Assembly: GCA_963921825.1 (NCBI GenBank)
Contig: OY997596.1
Coordinates: 9,801,001-9,865,000 of the forward strand
Direction of reading: 5' to 3'
DNA: 64,000 bases
Origin: Erodium maritimum
Lineage: Eukaryota; Streptophyta; Magnoliopsida; Geraniales; Geraniaceae
The notes under the pieces were generated by a model. That model was not told the origin of the DNA, did not search any database, and was given only the letters and a program-made list of their open reading frames with translations. Made by a program: the position numbers and the translations under genes. Below, piece after piece: positions 1-11,529 of this stretch (position 1 is the first letter of the stretch; each line of letters begins with the position of its first letter).

Positions 1-1568
1 TATGCCCACCATGCGAATAGAACCATAGATCGAGATAGATCACACTCGATGGGTCCCTAGTCAACAAAGCTTCACTAGAAGCGACTAGTAAGAAAGATGG
101 CTCTTTATGGCTTACGTTCTGTTAGTCATTGGAATGGGATTCCGGAGTCTGATCATAGATATCATGTGGGACATGATATTGGACGACCCGCCCTGAATAT
201 GTGCCATAGATTAAGTCATGAACATATTCAGTGTTGTAGCTTGTCATGTATCCTTAGACCAAGGAGTCTTTGTGATCGCTATGTAGTCAACAACCTAGTT
301 TGACCTGAGCCTAACGTTGTCCGTAACAGGGCTTCCATAACGGCCAGGATTGGCTTGGGGACGGGCTACATGAGTGACACGAAAGACGGCTAAGGGATTT
401 ATCCCTCATACTAAGGTATGGGAAAGATATCGGTTCTCGGCCGCTTGATCGAGAGTGACTGGAAGAATAGCATGGCCATGCACATGATACTGGGTATCAT
501 ATCTTCAGTCATCTCACATATCAAGGAACGGTGATTGAGAATAATAAGGATGACGGCTCTATGCCTTATCTCAATAAAGATATCGGAGATAAAAGGATAA
601 TGACAGGGACGACGGAAAGGTTAGAATTGACAGGGTCGATTCGTTATATAGTGTCAGGCAATACTAAAGTCTCGTTAGTTGCCACTTAAATAGGATCAAG
701 TAAAATGTGATTTTACGTTGATCTATTGACATGCATAAACCTAAGGGTCACACTGGAGGATGAAACTCATTGACACATTTATGGAGAATGGCCAAAAGGG
801 AGTTGTCTCGGGACATGACCAAAACTGGGTTTTGGGTCATGTGCCCGTAAGTGAATAGGACTTCACAGATCGAGACAAGGCTTGGAGTCTTGGGATTGAT
901 CGTGTCGGATAATGTTGGACATTTCCGGTATGGAAGGCATGGAGGCGATGAGCGAATCACGGGACCTCGTTGGAAATGGCCACGGGCCATGTTCCAAGAG
1001 GCCCATGAAAGGCCCATGCAACCAAGGCCCATGGAACTAATTAATCAAGTCTTGATTAATTAGTACTAAGTAAGCAAGACAAGGATTAAGGTGTTGGTGA
1101 TTCACCACCTAACCCAATCTTGTCTTGCCATACTTTGTCCTATTTACACCTTACTTGACACCATACTTGTCCCATGCCTTTAGTTGGACAAGTATGGGTT
1201 TTGTTATGTTTAAGTCATCTTTTTTCAACATAACAAACACAAGACAAGACAAGAATAGGAAACACATTTTCTCTCCCTCTTCCATGGCCATTTCGGGTTT
1301 GGCTAGTTTCCACCTCCATTTTTGTGTTCTTGAGTCCTCAAAGAGAAGAACTACGTGGCTTTGATTCCCATGTGGATACGTAGGCGTCTTGGAGACTCAA
1401 GCCAATCATTCGTTAACCGGTGTTCTTGTTTTGGTAAGAGATAGTGCTGAATTTTTCTCTTATGAATCCATTCTTTGTTAGTTGTTTCATGGTTTTAATC
1501 GTCTCTTGGTTTGTATTGATTTTCCGCTGCGAGTTGGTTCATCTCCAACCCTACCTCGAGACCCAACA
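1..1568 (+). mobile_element. Copia LTR C1 (3' or solo LTR, left end outside window)
   Basis: This stretch matches, nearly base for base by eye, both LTRs of the complete copia element at 37202-38893 and 51200-52872. It begins about 125 bases inside the LTR, so its first bases lie left of the window. It ends CTCGAGACCCAACA, as the 5' LTR of that element does. The bases that follow (TAGCGCGC) are not the primer-binding site seen after 38893, so this is a 3' LTR or a solo LTR. It appears to have inserted into the upstream part of gypsy LTR A1. The short reading frames inside it recur in every LTR copy and are not genes. Confidence 0.85.
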
Positions 1569-2217
1569 TAGCGCGCAACGCCGTTTTAGTGCCCATTTAC
1601 GCGCACGAATACCGAGGAGCTCAGCCGTCTCTCCCAATCGATCGATCTCGACCCTCCGCCGCCCTTCTTCTTCTCCGATCTGCTTCTCCGAGCTTCTTCT
1701 CCGGCCATCCTCTTTCACCTTCTTCTTCTCCAGCTTCTCTCTCCTTCCTCTCCTTCGTCTACTTCTCCCTCGACGAAACCCCAACCAGAAAACCTTTTTC
1801 CCCTCTCTGCTGTCCTCGAATCGAGACCGCCGCCGTCGATTCGAGTTCCACCGTGCCTGACTCAGGCAGAACCTTCAACGGTGAGTCGTTCCTCACCATA
1901 TCCACCTTCCCCACCTCCTTCTCGCTGAAAATTGAGAGCTCTGAGCTCGTTTTGGGTCGGATAAGGTCAGAGAGCGTCGCCGGAACTCTCCGAGCTCCAG
2001 ATCTGGGACTCACGTCGCAGGCGAGCCCTTTGGCCGTCAGATATGGCCGGGAGGGTTCGGGCCTCACCCCAACCATTCTTTCCATCGAGTTCCAGAACTC
2101 CTGACGCCTCCACCGCCGTCAAAATCATTGTCGAACTCCCCGCCGCCAGAGCTATCGCCGGAGCCGGAGCTGAGCCGGAACCCTAGCACCGACGAACTTG
2201 GATCTGAACCAAGCTGG

Positions 2218-2450
2218 ACTTTGTGCCTGGGCCTGGAACCGGACTTGGGCCAGAATCGAGTCTGGGCTCCAGCTCGAGTTTGAGCCTTAGGCCCGGACTT
2301 GAGTTGGGTCCTGAACTCGGATCTGGACCCCGGTTCGGGTCAAGCTCGGGTCGGTCCTGGTCTGGATTCGGATCCGGGTCGGTTTTGGATCTGGTTTCCG
2401 GGTTCGGGCCGGATTTCGAGTCGGACTCGGGTCGGCCGGGTCGGACAGAC
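2218..2450. repeat. G/C-rich low-complexity tract in LTR A1
   Basis: Short degenerate units related to GGATCCGGGTCGG and CTGGGCCTGG are repeated throughout. This keeps reading frames open on both strands, which is a composition effect and not coding evidence. A shorter version is present in LTR A2 at about 5847-5920. Confidence 0.7.
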
Positions 2451-2702
2451 ATAATTAATTAATTTAAACTAAATTATTTACACTTTGGACTAAATCAGAT
2501 GCTTATTGGACTTATCGGTCAATTTAAAGACGAATTGGTATTTTAAAGAACTGTTCGATCTAGGCCCGAACTGATTTTGGACCTTTTGTCTGTAAACCCA
2601 GACTCGGACTTGGTCTTCGACCGAGAGCTTGGACTTCGCCCTAGATGACGAAGCTAGCCCGGACGTCAACAACGAGGAGTACTATTACAGGAAGACCTTG
2701 AG

Positions 2703-4217
2703 GTAGGGAAAGTACTAAACTCCTCGTGCAATTTAATACTTTAGTATGCCTATTAGGTTAATAAAATCGGAAAGTTCCTAGAGATGCATATAGGATGCGA
2801 ATAACTAGAATAATCGTCTTTCAATTACTAATTATCGGACGTGTCTAGTATGCATGCGTAGGATGTGAATAACTAGTTTAACTCGCTTTCAATACTTGGG
2901 AAATCACTTTACTGGTAGAAAGGCCGTGATGAGCCATAGGATTGGTTGTGGTTGCCTCACATGCTTGCTTGCTTAGTTTTAAGATAAATTAAGAGTCTAA
3001 TGAAACTAGCTAAATCGTATGTTTGAATGATTGAATGAATGCTTGAATAATTGGATGATTGAATGAATGCTTGAATGATTGAATCATTGAATGGATGATC
3101 TAGTATGACTGATTGTGCCAAATGGTACGATCAGGTGATCGATGGACCGATGGATCGTGATTGGTAAGTGTAAGGGTATATGGATATCCTTGGTGTGTTG
3201 TGATGAAATTGTGATTTTCTAAGCTTGGTTGTATGATGTGTTGGCATGTTATTCTCTTGAGTGCGTTTTACAATGGTTAGTTGATCCTGCGGGATATTAG
3301 TTGTGGACCCTGCGGGGCATTGGTTAATTTATCCTGCGGGATATTGGTTGTGGACCCTGCGGGGCATTGGTTAATTGATCTTGCGGGATACTGGTTGTGA
3401 ACTTGACTGATCCTGCGGGATATTGGTTGTGGACCCTGCGGGGCATTGGTTGGTTAATCCTGCGGGATATTGATTGGAGGACCCTGCGGGGCATTGGTTG
3501 GTTAATCCTGCGGGATATTGATTGGGGGACCCTGCGGGGCATTGATGGGTCGATCCTGCGGGATATTGATTAGAGGACTCTGCGAGGCATTGGATGGTTG
3601 ATCCTGCGGGATATTGATTGGAGGACCCTGCGTGGCATTAGTTGGTAAATCCTGCGGGATATTGATGGTTTACCCTGCAGGGAACGGTTAATTATTGATT
3701 CACCCGAGTGTATGCATCCTGCGGGAGCATTACCTTGGTTCCCTATGATACATGGTCCTTTGGGGGCATTTCCGAGAATCTCGACGATAAGCGCCCCTCA
3801 GGGGTTGTTACCGGTAGCCCGATGTATGTGCCTCCTCTGGACCGAGGGAAAATCTGATATGACACGAATACTCTTGTGGATCGGAGTATGGGATCTGATA
3901 TGACACAAGAATCTATTCGTGGATCGGAGTATTGAGGATTTGAACTATTAGCGTGATATTCACGTGATCCCATTTTAGTAGTTATCGAATCTTTACAACG
4001 CTTTTCATTTATTCTCCTGAAAGTACCATTATCCTTAAGAATGCGATATTTTTCTTATCTTGTCTATTTTACCATATTATCTTGGATGAAGAGTATTAAT
4101 TACAATATGTGTCGTCGGGCTAAAGAAGTTTTATTATTAAATTGGAGGTTAAACTGTTTATGGTTTTCCCTACTGAGCGTAAGCTCACTCCTATTTTTTT
4201 TTATATTATTTGTACAG
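2703..4217 (+). other. Putative intron inside LTR A1
   Basis: The left edge is CCTTGAG/GTAGGGAA and the right edge is TTTGTACAG/GCCTGC. The interior is T-rich and contains the minisatellite. The same donor and a YAG acceptor occur at matching places in LTRs A2, G2 and G3, with predicted introns of 1515, 1198, 1234, 1077 and 1116 bases. Splicing is inferred from sequence only. Confidence 0.5.
3284..3690. repeat. Minisatellite, about 45-50 bp unit
   Basis: About eight degenerate units alternate the motifs CCTGCGGGATATTG and CCCTGCGGGGCATTGG. The array lies inside the putative LTR intron. The matching place in LTR A2 holds a different array (6785-6935), so these arrays turn over quickly. Confidence 0.85.
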
Positions 4218-4522
4218 GCCTGCTCGATGTGTAGTGGATTCGAGGCTCGGGAGCTTCAGGATAGTCGGGGTGTTCAGTCCTAGAGACGTTGTGGGTCTTT
4301 ATATTGAACCTTTGTTTTTACGTACTCTTTATGGAGCTTGACTCCTCATTACTTTTGGAACACTTGCTTTTTGAGTATTCGAGATTGAACTCGTTATTTT
4401 GGAGTTTTTAATTGGAGCCTATTGAGTGTTTGAATTGGAGGTATTATTATTTTATAATTATTTAATTGTTAATTCAAGTTACGTCTCTAGTCCAGCCAAA
4501 ACCAGATTTGGGGCGTGACAAT

Positions 4523-4536
4523 TTGGTATCAGAGCC
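4523..4536 (+). other. Primer-binding site of gypsy A (tRNA-iMet type)
   Basis: TTGGTATCAGAGCC begins two bases after the LTR end at 4520. It is complementary to the 3' end of plant initiator-Met tRNA and fixes the element as plus-strand. Confidence 0.85.
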
Positions 4537-5519
4537 TTGTTTTCATTTTGAACTTGTTTTTCAAAACCTCGGACCGAAGTCAATTAGGTAGGTAGAGTTA
4601 GGTGGTCTAAGTCGTGGTACTCAGTGACGCAATTCGGAAACATTTGATGCGTAGAGTTGGGACGACACGAGTCTTGAACTGTTTCAATGTTTGTTTAAGT
4701 TTGAATCTTTTATATTACGATGGTTGCATTGCTTGATTGGTATCCTTACCCTATTGGCTTTGAAACGCTGTGTCTCGCGAAGAGGTGGTTTCCCTACCTT
4801 CCGACTATCACTCGGTAAAACGCTGTGTTGAGCACCGCGAGAGATGAGACCGCGAAGAGGCGATTTCCGTGCCTTCGTCGATCGGTAAAAAGCTGTGTGC
4901 TGCGATGGGGTCGACTGCCCCTCCTGACTTTGTGTTAGGGGAAAGTTGTGTGCCGCTGCGCCGGGCCGAGCGGGTTGCTCCCGAGACCGTGCGATGGTTA
5001 CGAGTTGTGTGTTTTATTAATGTTTTGTATTGAATGAGTATTGCTATGTTGTGACTATGAGTGTTCCTTGTTATGAGTTGTGTGTGACCGTGAACAACTT
5101 GATTTTGATTGTTTGATGATGAGTCCATGTGTGTGGTTTTCGTGGAAGTAAATTGTCGTCTTTGTGGTTATCCGTGTGTCGGTCGTGAAGGAATTCTGGA
5201 TGAGGATTTTTTTGGGATAGTTTATGGTCGAGTAAGTGAAGGTTGTTTAATTTGGGTAACATGTTCTCGTTGTCGCCTTCTCCTTTTAATTGTTAAAAAT
5301 TAGTTCGGAAACGTACTTAGGTGTCTCACTTGGGTTGTTCCCCTCGTTGCATGTCTGATTTAATGGTTGGTTATTGAGTTAAAGTTGGTATGGTTAGACC
5401 GTGAGCGTCATGTTTAAAAGGGTTTGTCTTTAAATTGGCTTAAGTGTCGCATCGTTATATCAAACTTTTGATGTAATTTAAAATGTGGAAAAGGCTTTCT
5501 GGAAAATCCGAAGTAAGGC
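4537..5519 (+). mobile_element. Gypsy A leader, no gag or pol
   Basis: This non-coding leader follows the primer-binding site. It contains two close repeats around AAACGCTGTGT (about 4765 and 4817) with GAAGAGG boxes. No gag or pol protein similarity is visible. The reverse-strand frame at 4808-5128 has no recognisable domain. The rest of the internal region has been lost, and the sequence passes into an LTR end at about 5520. Confidence 0.6.
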
Positions 5520-5845
5520 AGTTTTTATGGTTTTCCCTACTGAGCGTCAAGCTCACCCCCCCCCCCCCCCTTTACTGTGTTTTCTACAGGTATTAGCTTT
5601 GACTTGGAGTAGAGGACATCGCGGAGTATGGGGCTAGCGAGGGTCCGGATGTATCTTTGTTTTATGTTTCGTAGAGACGTACTGTCATATTTCTGAACTT
5701 ATATATTTGACTGAGCGTAGGACTCAGGAATTTAAACTCTTATTTTTATTTATCTTATCAGTTATTTCTGGTTTTAAATTGTTATTATTCAAATTTCTCT
5801 AAGTCACGTCTCGGGTCCGGTCAATACCGGATTTGGGGCGTGATA
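5520..5845 (+). mobile_element. Partial gypsy LTR (3' end only)
   Basis: This copies only the last part of the LTR: the CTACTGAGCGTCAAGCTCAC hairpin, a run of about 14 C, TTTCTACAG ending at 5589, and the end GGGGCGTGATA, where the last CA has become TA. It is joined directly to the middle of LTR A2. The arrangement leader, LTR 3' end, 5'-truncated LTR implies at least two deletion or recombination events. Confidence 0.65.
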
Positions 5846-6150
5846 GGTCGGGTCTGGGTTCTGGATCCGGGTTGGGCCTAGATCCGGGTCGGATCTGGGT
5901 CGGACCCGGGTCAGGCAGTTTTATTTATTTGTTTAATTAAATTAAATAATTTAAAGGGGAGAATTTAAACGGATTTAAATCGAAGGACTTAAAGGACTGA
6001 AAAGATATTTTAGAGGACGGTTACGGACTGGACCGGGACTGATTACCGTCCCTTTTAGTTAAGACCAGGCTTTGACCTCGATCGCGGAGAAGACCAGAGG
6101 TAGGCCCGGACGTCAGCAGCGAGGAGACGTAGCTGTCGGTTCTTCTTGAG

Positions 6151-7348
6151 GTAGGGAAGGTAGCGAATATCGGTCTAGTTACGGAAAGTTACTAGTATGC
6201 ATGCAAGGAAATAATAAAACTGGAACGATCGTTTATATTATATGATAATCGGACGAGTCTTAGTAACATGTAGGATGTGATTCACTAGTGTTAGCCGCTT
6301 TCAATATTCTGGGAAATTGTCGTGCTGGTAGAATGGCCATGTCGAGCCTTAGGTTGTGTGCTGATTGAAATGCCTGATCTTGTTTGAGATGCATGTTGTG
6401 TGACTTAGTGTCGATAAGATTAAGGGTCAAAGCATATTATATTCGGTGTAACATGTTGTTGCTATGTGTGGGCCAGTGTGCTGTGTTTGATGAATATTGA
6501 ACCCTTGATTGTGATATGGTCGGGTGAGTGATAGACCGATGTGTGGTGTAACTATGATAAGATTGTTGGGCTTGTTGAGCCGTGCTTGATCTGTGACATT
6601 ACGATGCGTGTTGTTATCTTGATGTGTGTTCCAAGAGGGTTGTATTCCGGTACGTTACCTACACCGAGGGGGTGTGCCGGTGTGGGGTAGTACCTAGGCC
6701 GACGATATGGTCCCACGTATGTGCGGTCCCCCGGTGTGTTATTCTGGTACGATACCTACATCGAGGGGGTATGCCGGTGTAGGACATCTAGGCCGACGGT
6801 TGTGATTAGGCCTACGGGTCGTATTGGGCCTACAGATCGTATTGGGCCGACGGGTCATATTGGGCCTACGGGTCGTGATTGGGCCTGCGGGTCGTGTTGG
6901 GCCTACGGGTTGTGTTTGGGCCTACGGGTCGTGTATCTGCCCCGCTGATCTATGGTCCTTTGGGGACATTTCTGGGCCCCCCGATGAGATGCGTTCCTAG
7001 GGAATGTTTCCGGTCGCCCCGACGTATGTGTCTCCTCTGGACCGAGGGGCTATCCGAGATGATACGATGACTTCCGGTATGATATGATGGAGTTCGGGGA
7101 CTGCAGTACGGGACGTGTGCTGGTTGCTTTTGTGTGTGATACGTGTGTTGTTTGGTTAATGTTTTATTGTGTGAAAGCGGTCGTTTGAGTGTGTTGTAAG
7201 TTTGGCTATGAACCCCAGTTTGGCAGTTAGTTGTGTTGTACTAGTATACCCTAATTGGACGGTTACTCGTAGTGGTGAGCCGATGTTCATTACCTTAACT
7301 ACTTTTTCTACTGGGCGAAAGCTCACCCCTTACCTTGTTGCGTTTCAG
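6151..7348 (+). other. Putative intron inside LTR A2
   Basis: Donor AG/GTAGGG and acceptor TTTCAG/AT bound 1198 bases of T/G-rich sequence that contains a different minisatellite (6785-6935, units related to GGGCCTACGGGTCGT) from the one in A1. Conserved edges with a divergent middle are typical of an intron, but there is no direct evidence of splicing. Confidence 0.45.
6785..6935. repeat. Minisatellite, 15-22 bp unit
   Basis: Seven to eight degenerate copies of GGGCCTACGGGTCGT lie in tandem in the putative intron of LTR A2. Confidence 0.8.
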
Positions 7349-7595
7349 ATGTTGAGCGGGATTTGTAGTAGCAGGACACAGTTGAGCTTGGGAGCTGGCG
7401 AGGGTCTTGTCTAGTAGGTCTAGAGACGTGCAGTTATTTTTGAACTATACCTTATGTACTGATTTTATGAGTTGCGACTCTTCCATTTTGGTTTATTATT
7501 ATATTTTGAGATTCACCTATTTTAATTTGTCCTTTCTAATTATTTATTTTAAGTTGCGTCTCGAGTCCGGTCAAAACCGGATTTGGGGCGTGACA

Positions 7596-9130
7596 CGTTT
7601 CTACCCTCTACCCTCACCGTTTCGATCCCGGACTTCACCTTGGCTCCCGCTGCTGTTGCCACGCCCCGCCTGAGTCCCTCGGCATCCATGCACAAGGCGT
7701 CCCCGGAAGGATTGGCCGCAGGAGCTTCTGTGGCGCCTAAGACCCACCGTCGAAGGAGACTCAAACAAGTCTCGATTGTGCCTGGTGTCCCCGCCCTTCT
7801 CACCACCACAGAACCGAGTGACACACAACCAAGCCGGCCTCTGCAACCTCGCCGCCTACGTGCGACACCCTAGCCAATTCGGTCTCTACAACCTCGTCGC
7901 CTCCGACATGTTTGGTGGTGATCTCGTTCGTTGTTGGTACGACGTATATGCCACCGACTAAGTTGCACCGGTGCCGTCCGTTTAAGGCTCGAGCGGCGCC
8001 GCCAAAATCTAAACCGACGGTGCCAACCCTAGGTACTGAGGCGCTGCCTAGGGTTTCGGTCCCCCCCCCACCGGTTACAACCCCTCCCCTCAATGTTTCA
8101 GTACATCCACCATCTGAGTCGGATCCTCCTTTCTACTGTGACCCTGCTAAAGGAAAGGCCCCGATGATTGGTACTAGGGTCGTGCCTTGGGCGAAGCTGC
8201 CATCGGATCTTCCCAACCCAGAACGCCTCGTGCTGGGTTCAGAGAGGCGTCTACCTAATTGGGATATGATCCCTCTCATCCCGGCTTGTCTTACGATCCC
8301 AGAGGGGATGGTGTGGGGGAGACCGGACCTAACCTCGGAGGACTCGTCGTCTCCGCCAGCAGCAGATGATCTGGAGCTTCAAGCCTCCATGTCGGTACTT
8401 CAGGACAAGGTCTCTTCCTGGTCAATAGAGGATGACGAGGAGGTTAAGGTATTGGTTCCTTCTTCTCCGTTTAATTCAACTGTTATATCTAGGCAGTAGT
8501 GGGAAATGGAAAGGCGGCTCTGGTCGGATAAGACACCTCAAAAGGATTTACTTTTGAGGGTTATCATTACTGCATGGGGCAAGGCTTTGGATTGGGATGG
8601 TCACTAGGGCTTGGGTTAGGGACAACGAGCCATAGTGCTTTGATGGATGACCCTTACTGTTGGGGACCTCAGCCCTTGTGCTTGGGATCTCCCCGCGTTA
8701 GATCGCCTACGGCTCTGGGCCCACGTGAGGGGTCCCCGCCATCGATTCGAACACAGGCAACGGGTTGTACCATTGGCGACACGTTAGGGTCTTGTGTGAC
8801 GGTGCCATGCGATCAGTGGGGGGATGTGATGGTGTGGTATAGTGAGGGTCCGCTACTGGCATCTCATGGAACAGCCTCTTCGTCCAGGGTTGGTGCTCCG
8901 ATTTGCTGATTTTCTTGATCCGGTCAAGTTCGACCTTACTTACACTAAACTGCCAGGATTCTGCTATAACTGCGGGAGGATAGGACACGTGCTGCGACAT
9001 TGTGGGTTGTGGTGGCTCGTTTGGAGCTGTTTCGGTCTTTCGAAAGGGACTCCATTTTGAGGATACCTCTTTTGCATCGATCTCTCTCTCTACAGATCCA
9101 ATGCTAATAATAATTCTCTTATCAAAAAAA
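7596..9130 (+). pseudogene. Degenerate LINE ORF1 (DUF4283 / zf-CCHC_4 type), ORF2 missing
   Basis: A G/C-rich stretch carries broken frames (7912-8499, 195 codons; 8842-9060, 72 codons). The last one ends in a retroelement zinc knuckle, CYNCGRIGHVLRHC, preceded by KLPGF, as in the DUF4283 plus zf-CCHC_4 ORF1 proteins of plant L1 LINEs. Between them is a fragment reading RLWAHVRG, which fits the usual GLP/W region upstream of such a knuckle, but it is shifted and stop-ridden. After the knuckle there is no endonuclease or reverse transcriptase. The sequence goes straight to a LINE-like tail ending CTTATCAAAAAAATC near 9130. It is an internally deleted LINE, or a remnant cut by gypsy A at its left end. 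Confidence 0.6.
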
Positions 9131-9158
9131 TCTGATGAAATACAAATTCTCACACCTA

Positions 9159-9162
<4 letters not shown>

Positions 9163-9189
<27 letters not shown>
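9163..9189. repeat. (AC)n-(AT)n microsatellite
   Basis: A CA run passes directly into a TA run and forms the left edge of the short element at 9190. Confidence 0.9.
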
Positions 9190-9519
9190 GGGTACCTATC
9201 CAGTAAAATTCTCCCTTATTGTGCAAACTACGAACTCAACAGGTGCTGACACGTGGCGCGCACAGTGTTGATAGTTTGCGCAGCACAGTTCTAATAGTTT
9301 GCGCCTATTAGCACTGTGCTACGCAAACTATCAGCACTGTGCGCGCCACGTGTCAGCACCTGGTGAGTTCGTAGTTTGCACAATAAGGTGTGGTGTTTTA
9401 TATATTTATTGTCCACGTGTCAGCATCTGGTGCGCTCTGCTGACATCACTTTGGGTGGATCCTGTGGCTCTCGTGGGTTTGTAGTTTGCACAATAAGGGG
9501 GGGTTTGTACCTGATACCA

Positions 9520-9524
<5 letters not shown>
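9190..9524. mobile_element. (TA)n-flanked short TIR element, copy M1
   Basis: This 335-bp non-coding element lies between two TA runs. The left end begins GGGTACCTATCCAGTA and the right end, read in reverse, begins GGGTTGGTATCAGGTA. Both then continue into the shared block TTATTGTGCAAACTAC. The interior has further inverted repeats built on CTATCAGCACTGTGC and CACGTGTCAGCACCTGG. Related copies occur at 14400-14695, 15569-15905 and 55774-56106. Position and size resemble the microsatellite-targeting Micron-type MITEs of rice. Membership in a known superfamily is not established. Confidence 0.7.

Positions 9525-9555
<31 letters not shown>
9525..9555. repeat. (TA)n microsatellite
   Basis: An uninterrupted AT run separates M1 from the reverse-strand LINE-like copy. 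Confidence 0.9.
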
Positions 9556-9560
<5 letters not shown>

Positions 9561-10925
9561 AAATGGGAAAGAAGTAGTATTACGATCTCATCATGCTTAC
9601 AAGGAGGGACCTAACAGTCCCGGACACCAGCTTTTGTCCCGATCGGTCGTGGCCCATCGAGCGCATATGGTTCCATACATATAGCCTGCTTTTTTTCGCA
9701 GATCCGAACTCAGGAGTTCCTCGATCCAACGTTTCGAAAAGTAAGTAAATAACATAATAGAAACTATCTAGCTAAAGCATTATTCGCCCTAAACCAAATA
9801 AACTGAAATGAAAGATAGCCTTGGTTGCGGATTCCCCGAGACTTCCCGGCTTTAGTCGTCCCGGGTCTGTGGGTATAGGCCCCTGACGGTCCTTCCCACC
9901 CCGCCCTAGGGGATCATTCATCCCCCGGGGGATTGTAGTCCCCCGGGCTGACTTCCCGTTCCCGTACTTGCTCAGTGATGGTTGGGAGCATCTTGGACTC
10001 CGGCTTATGACCCGTCTTAATCACCCTAGGTCTTGGTCCAACGGCAGTGGTGAATCGTAGGATCCCCGGCGGGCCAAGGTGCAGTCCTTCAGTTCTCCCA
10101 ATCTCGGATCAGGTATCTTCCACTTTGCCCCGATCTTCAGGTGTGGTTTTGTGCTTGAAACTTCCTTTACATGGCGTTTGGCTGTCGTTGGAGCCGGGAC
10201 CAAAACTCTGACAGTAGTACTCCGATTACCATAGTTTTCATGTCCCCTACTGTTCGCGAACCTCTTAGGGTTTGCTTGCCCCGTGAAGTGAGGAACCATT
10301 CTAGGGTGTAGCCCGATCCCCGAGTTAGCATACCCTGGTTGGTAAGCCGAGGACCAGGAAAAGCAGTGCACTAGATCCCATTGGTAGGCCGGGATCGCGG
10401 TGTGCGCCGGTGAGGGGACGGGGGCCAGGCCCTGATACAAGGACTCATGTCGCCGGATTCCCTGGTCCCAATCTGGTAGTGGGCGGCGATTGCAGTGACT
10501 GGCAGCGAGAGACCGGACGGGCTCCGATATGTGTCGGCTCCAGGGAGACGGATGCAACCACGTCGGATCGTGGATCGCACCATGCATGGACCACCAATGA
10601 TTGTGGAGGATCAAAGTGGGGTTGGGATGGTCGATCGTGAAGGGACGAGGGTGGCTGATGATGAAGGGGCGAGGATGGGGGGGAAGGTCCGGCGACCATA
10701 GTGCCCTAGAGGGAGGGCCATCGTGATGGCGACGTGAGATGGGTAGAACCATGACGCTGGTGCGGGAAGGAGAAGTGACGAGGAAGGAGGGGCTGCAGAC
10801 GATGAGGGACAGACGGTGGCTGACGGTGGGACGGTGGCGGCGACGGCGACGGCGGCTGCTACAGTAAACCCTAAGTAGGGTAGAGAGAACCTCACGTGGA
10901 GGTGTGTGGAGAGCTTTTTCTGTGA
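9556..10925 (-). mobile_element. Short reverse-strand LINE-like copy (non-autonomous)
   Basis: Read on the minus strand it starts near 10925 with a C/T-rich leader containing TAGGGTTTAC. It opens a 94-codon frame (10895-10611) and a longer 243-codon frame (10752-10021), both rich in P, S and H, and then a non-coding 3' part. It ends TTTCTTTCCCATTTCAAAA at 9556, the style of a plant LINE 3' end. TA runs on both sides could be the target duplication. Neither frame matches a family I recognise, and endonuclease and RT are absent. It resembles the other short minus-strand LINE at 36874-53511: a 5' end joined to a 3' end. A small processed gene is an alternative. Confidence 0.45.
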
Positions 10926-11529
10926 TATATATATAGGCTATCTAAAAAAGTAAAAAAAAAATAGATGCTGCTTCAGAATCACGCGGTCTGGGCATGGATG
11001 AGTGTCTGCTGAAGCCAAAGATTCGATGTGGATGCGACTATGGGAGTAGCGCGCAACCTGCTCCCTAAGCCATTAGATCGAGTCAGAGTCAACGGTCAAC
11101 AATCAACGGACTAGAGTAGAAATCAACAAATGAGATAAGGCGATTGAGATGAGCTTGAGCGTGAGTCAGCAGATCTAATAGAAAGAAGACGCACCGCGCA
11201 CTCTAAGACATGGAGCTGCACCACACCATATCTAACTTGTGCTCCGATTGACCTCGTTCTTGCGCCAATAATTTTATTTTTTCGCGGCCAACAAAAAAAG
11301 ACCAATAATGAATATATTTAGAACAAAAGACAAATATAAAAAATGAACGAGGTTTTACACAATTATTAAATAAATCTAAAAAGAAAAAACGAGTCACAAA
11401 CAAGGGAAAAATATAGGTTAAATGGTGAAATTAAGTATGACACATTTACGCTCATCACTCTTGCATGTCGTATTAATTGTAATGTCTTTCATGTTGAGAT
11501 AAGTGTAGTCTTTCACCTTAAATATCTCC
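10926..11529. other. No recognised feature
   Basis: A/T-rich and mixed sequence with no long frame and no similarity to other repeats in the window that I can see. Confidence 0.5.

Larger units (their letters stand above)
1569..4520 (+). mobile_element. Ty3/gypsy LTR A1 (left part interrupted by copia)
   Basis: This long LTR ends GGGGCGTGACA, directly followed by a primer-binding site. In order it holds a C/T-rich first part (1570-2110), a G/C-rich low-complexity tract (2218-2450), a splice-donor-like AG/GTAGGG at 2702/2703, T-rich sequence with a minisatellite, a small hairpin near 4168-4190, TGTACAG ending at 4217, and 300 more bases to the end. Its 5' end lies beyond the copia LTR, outside the window. 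The LTR end plus TTGGTATCAGAGCC site resembles Tekay/Del-type chromoviruses. That lineage call is inference, since no pol is present. The 171-codon frame at 1589-2104 lies in the leader-like part and looks like chance. Confidence 0.75.
5846..7595 (+). mobile_element. Gypsy LTR A2 (5'-truncated)
   Basis: It starts in the low-complexity part of the LTR and ends TTTGGGGCGTGACA. Its donor (TTCTTGAG/GTAGGG, 6150/6151), hairpin near 7310-7325 and acceptor (CGTTTCAG, 7348) line up with LTR A1, but the region between them has diverged strongly. The five bases after the end are CGTTT; the matching duplication would lie outside the window. Confidence 0.7.

Noticed and set aside
1589..2104. 171-codon plus-strand frame
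   Set aside because: It lies in the C/T-rich leader part of a gypsy LTR, frames are open on both strands by composition, and no domain is visible.
10021..10752. 243-codon minus-strand frame as a host gene
   Set aside because: It sits in a short LINE-like copy, shows no recognisable family, and is followed by a LINE-type 3' end. Kept only as part of that element.
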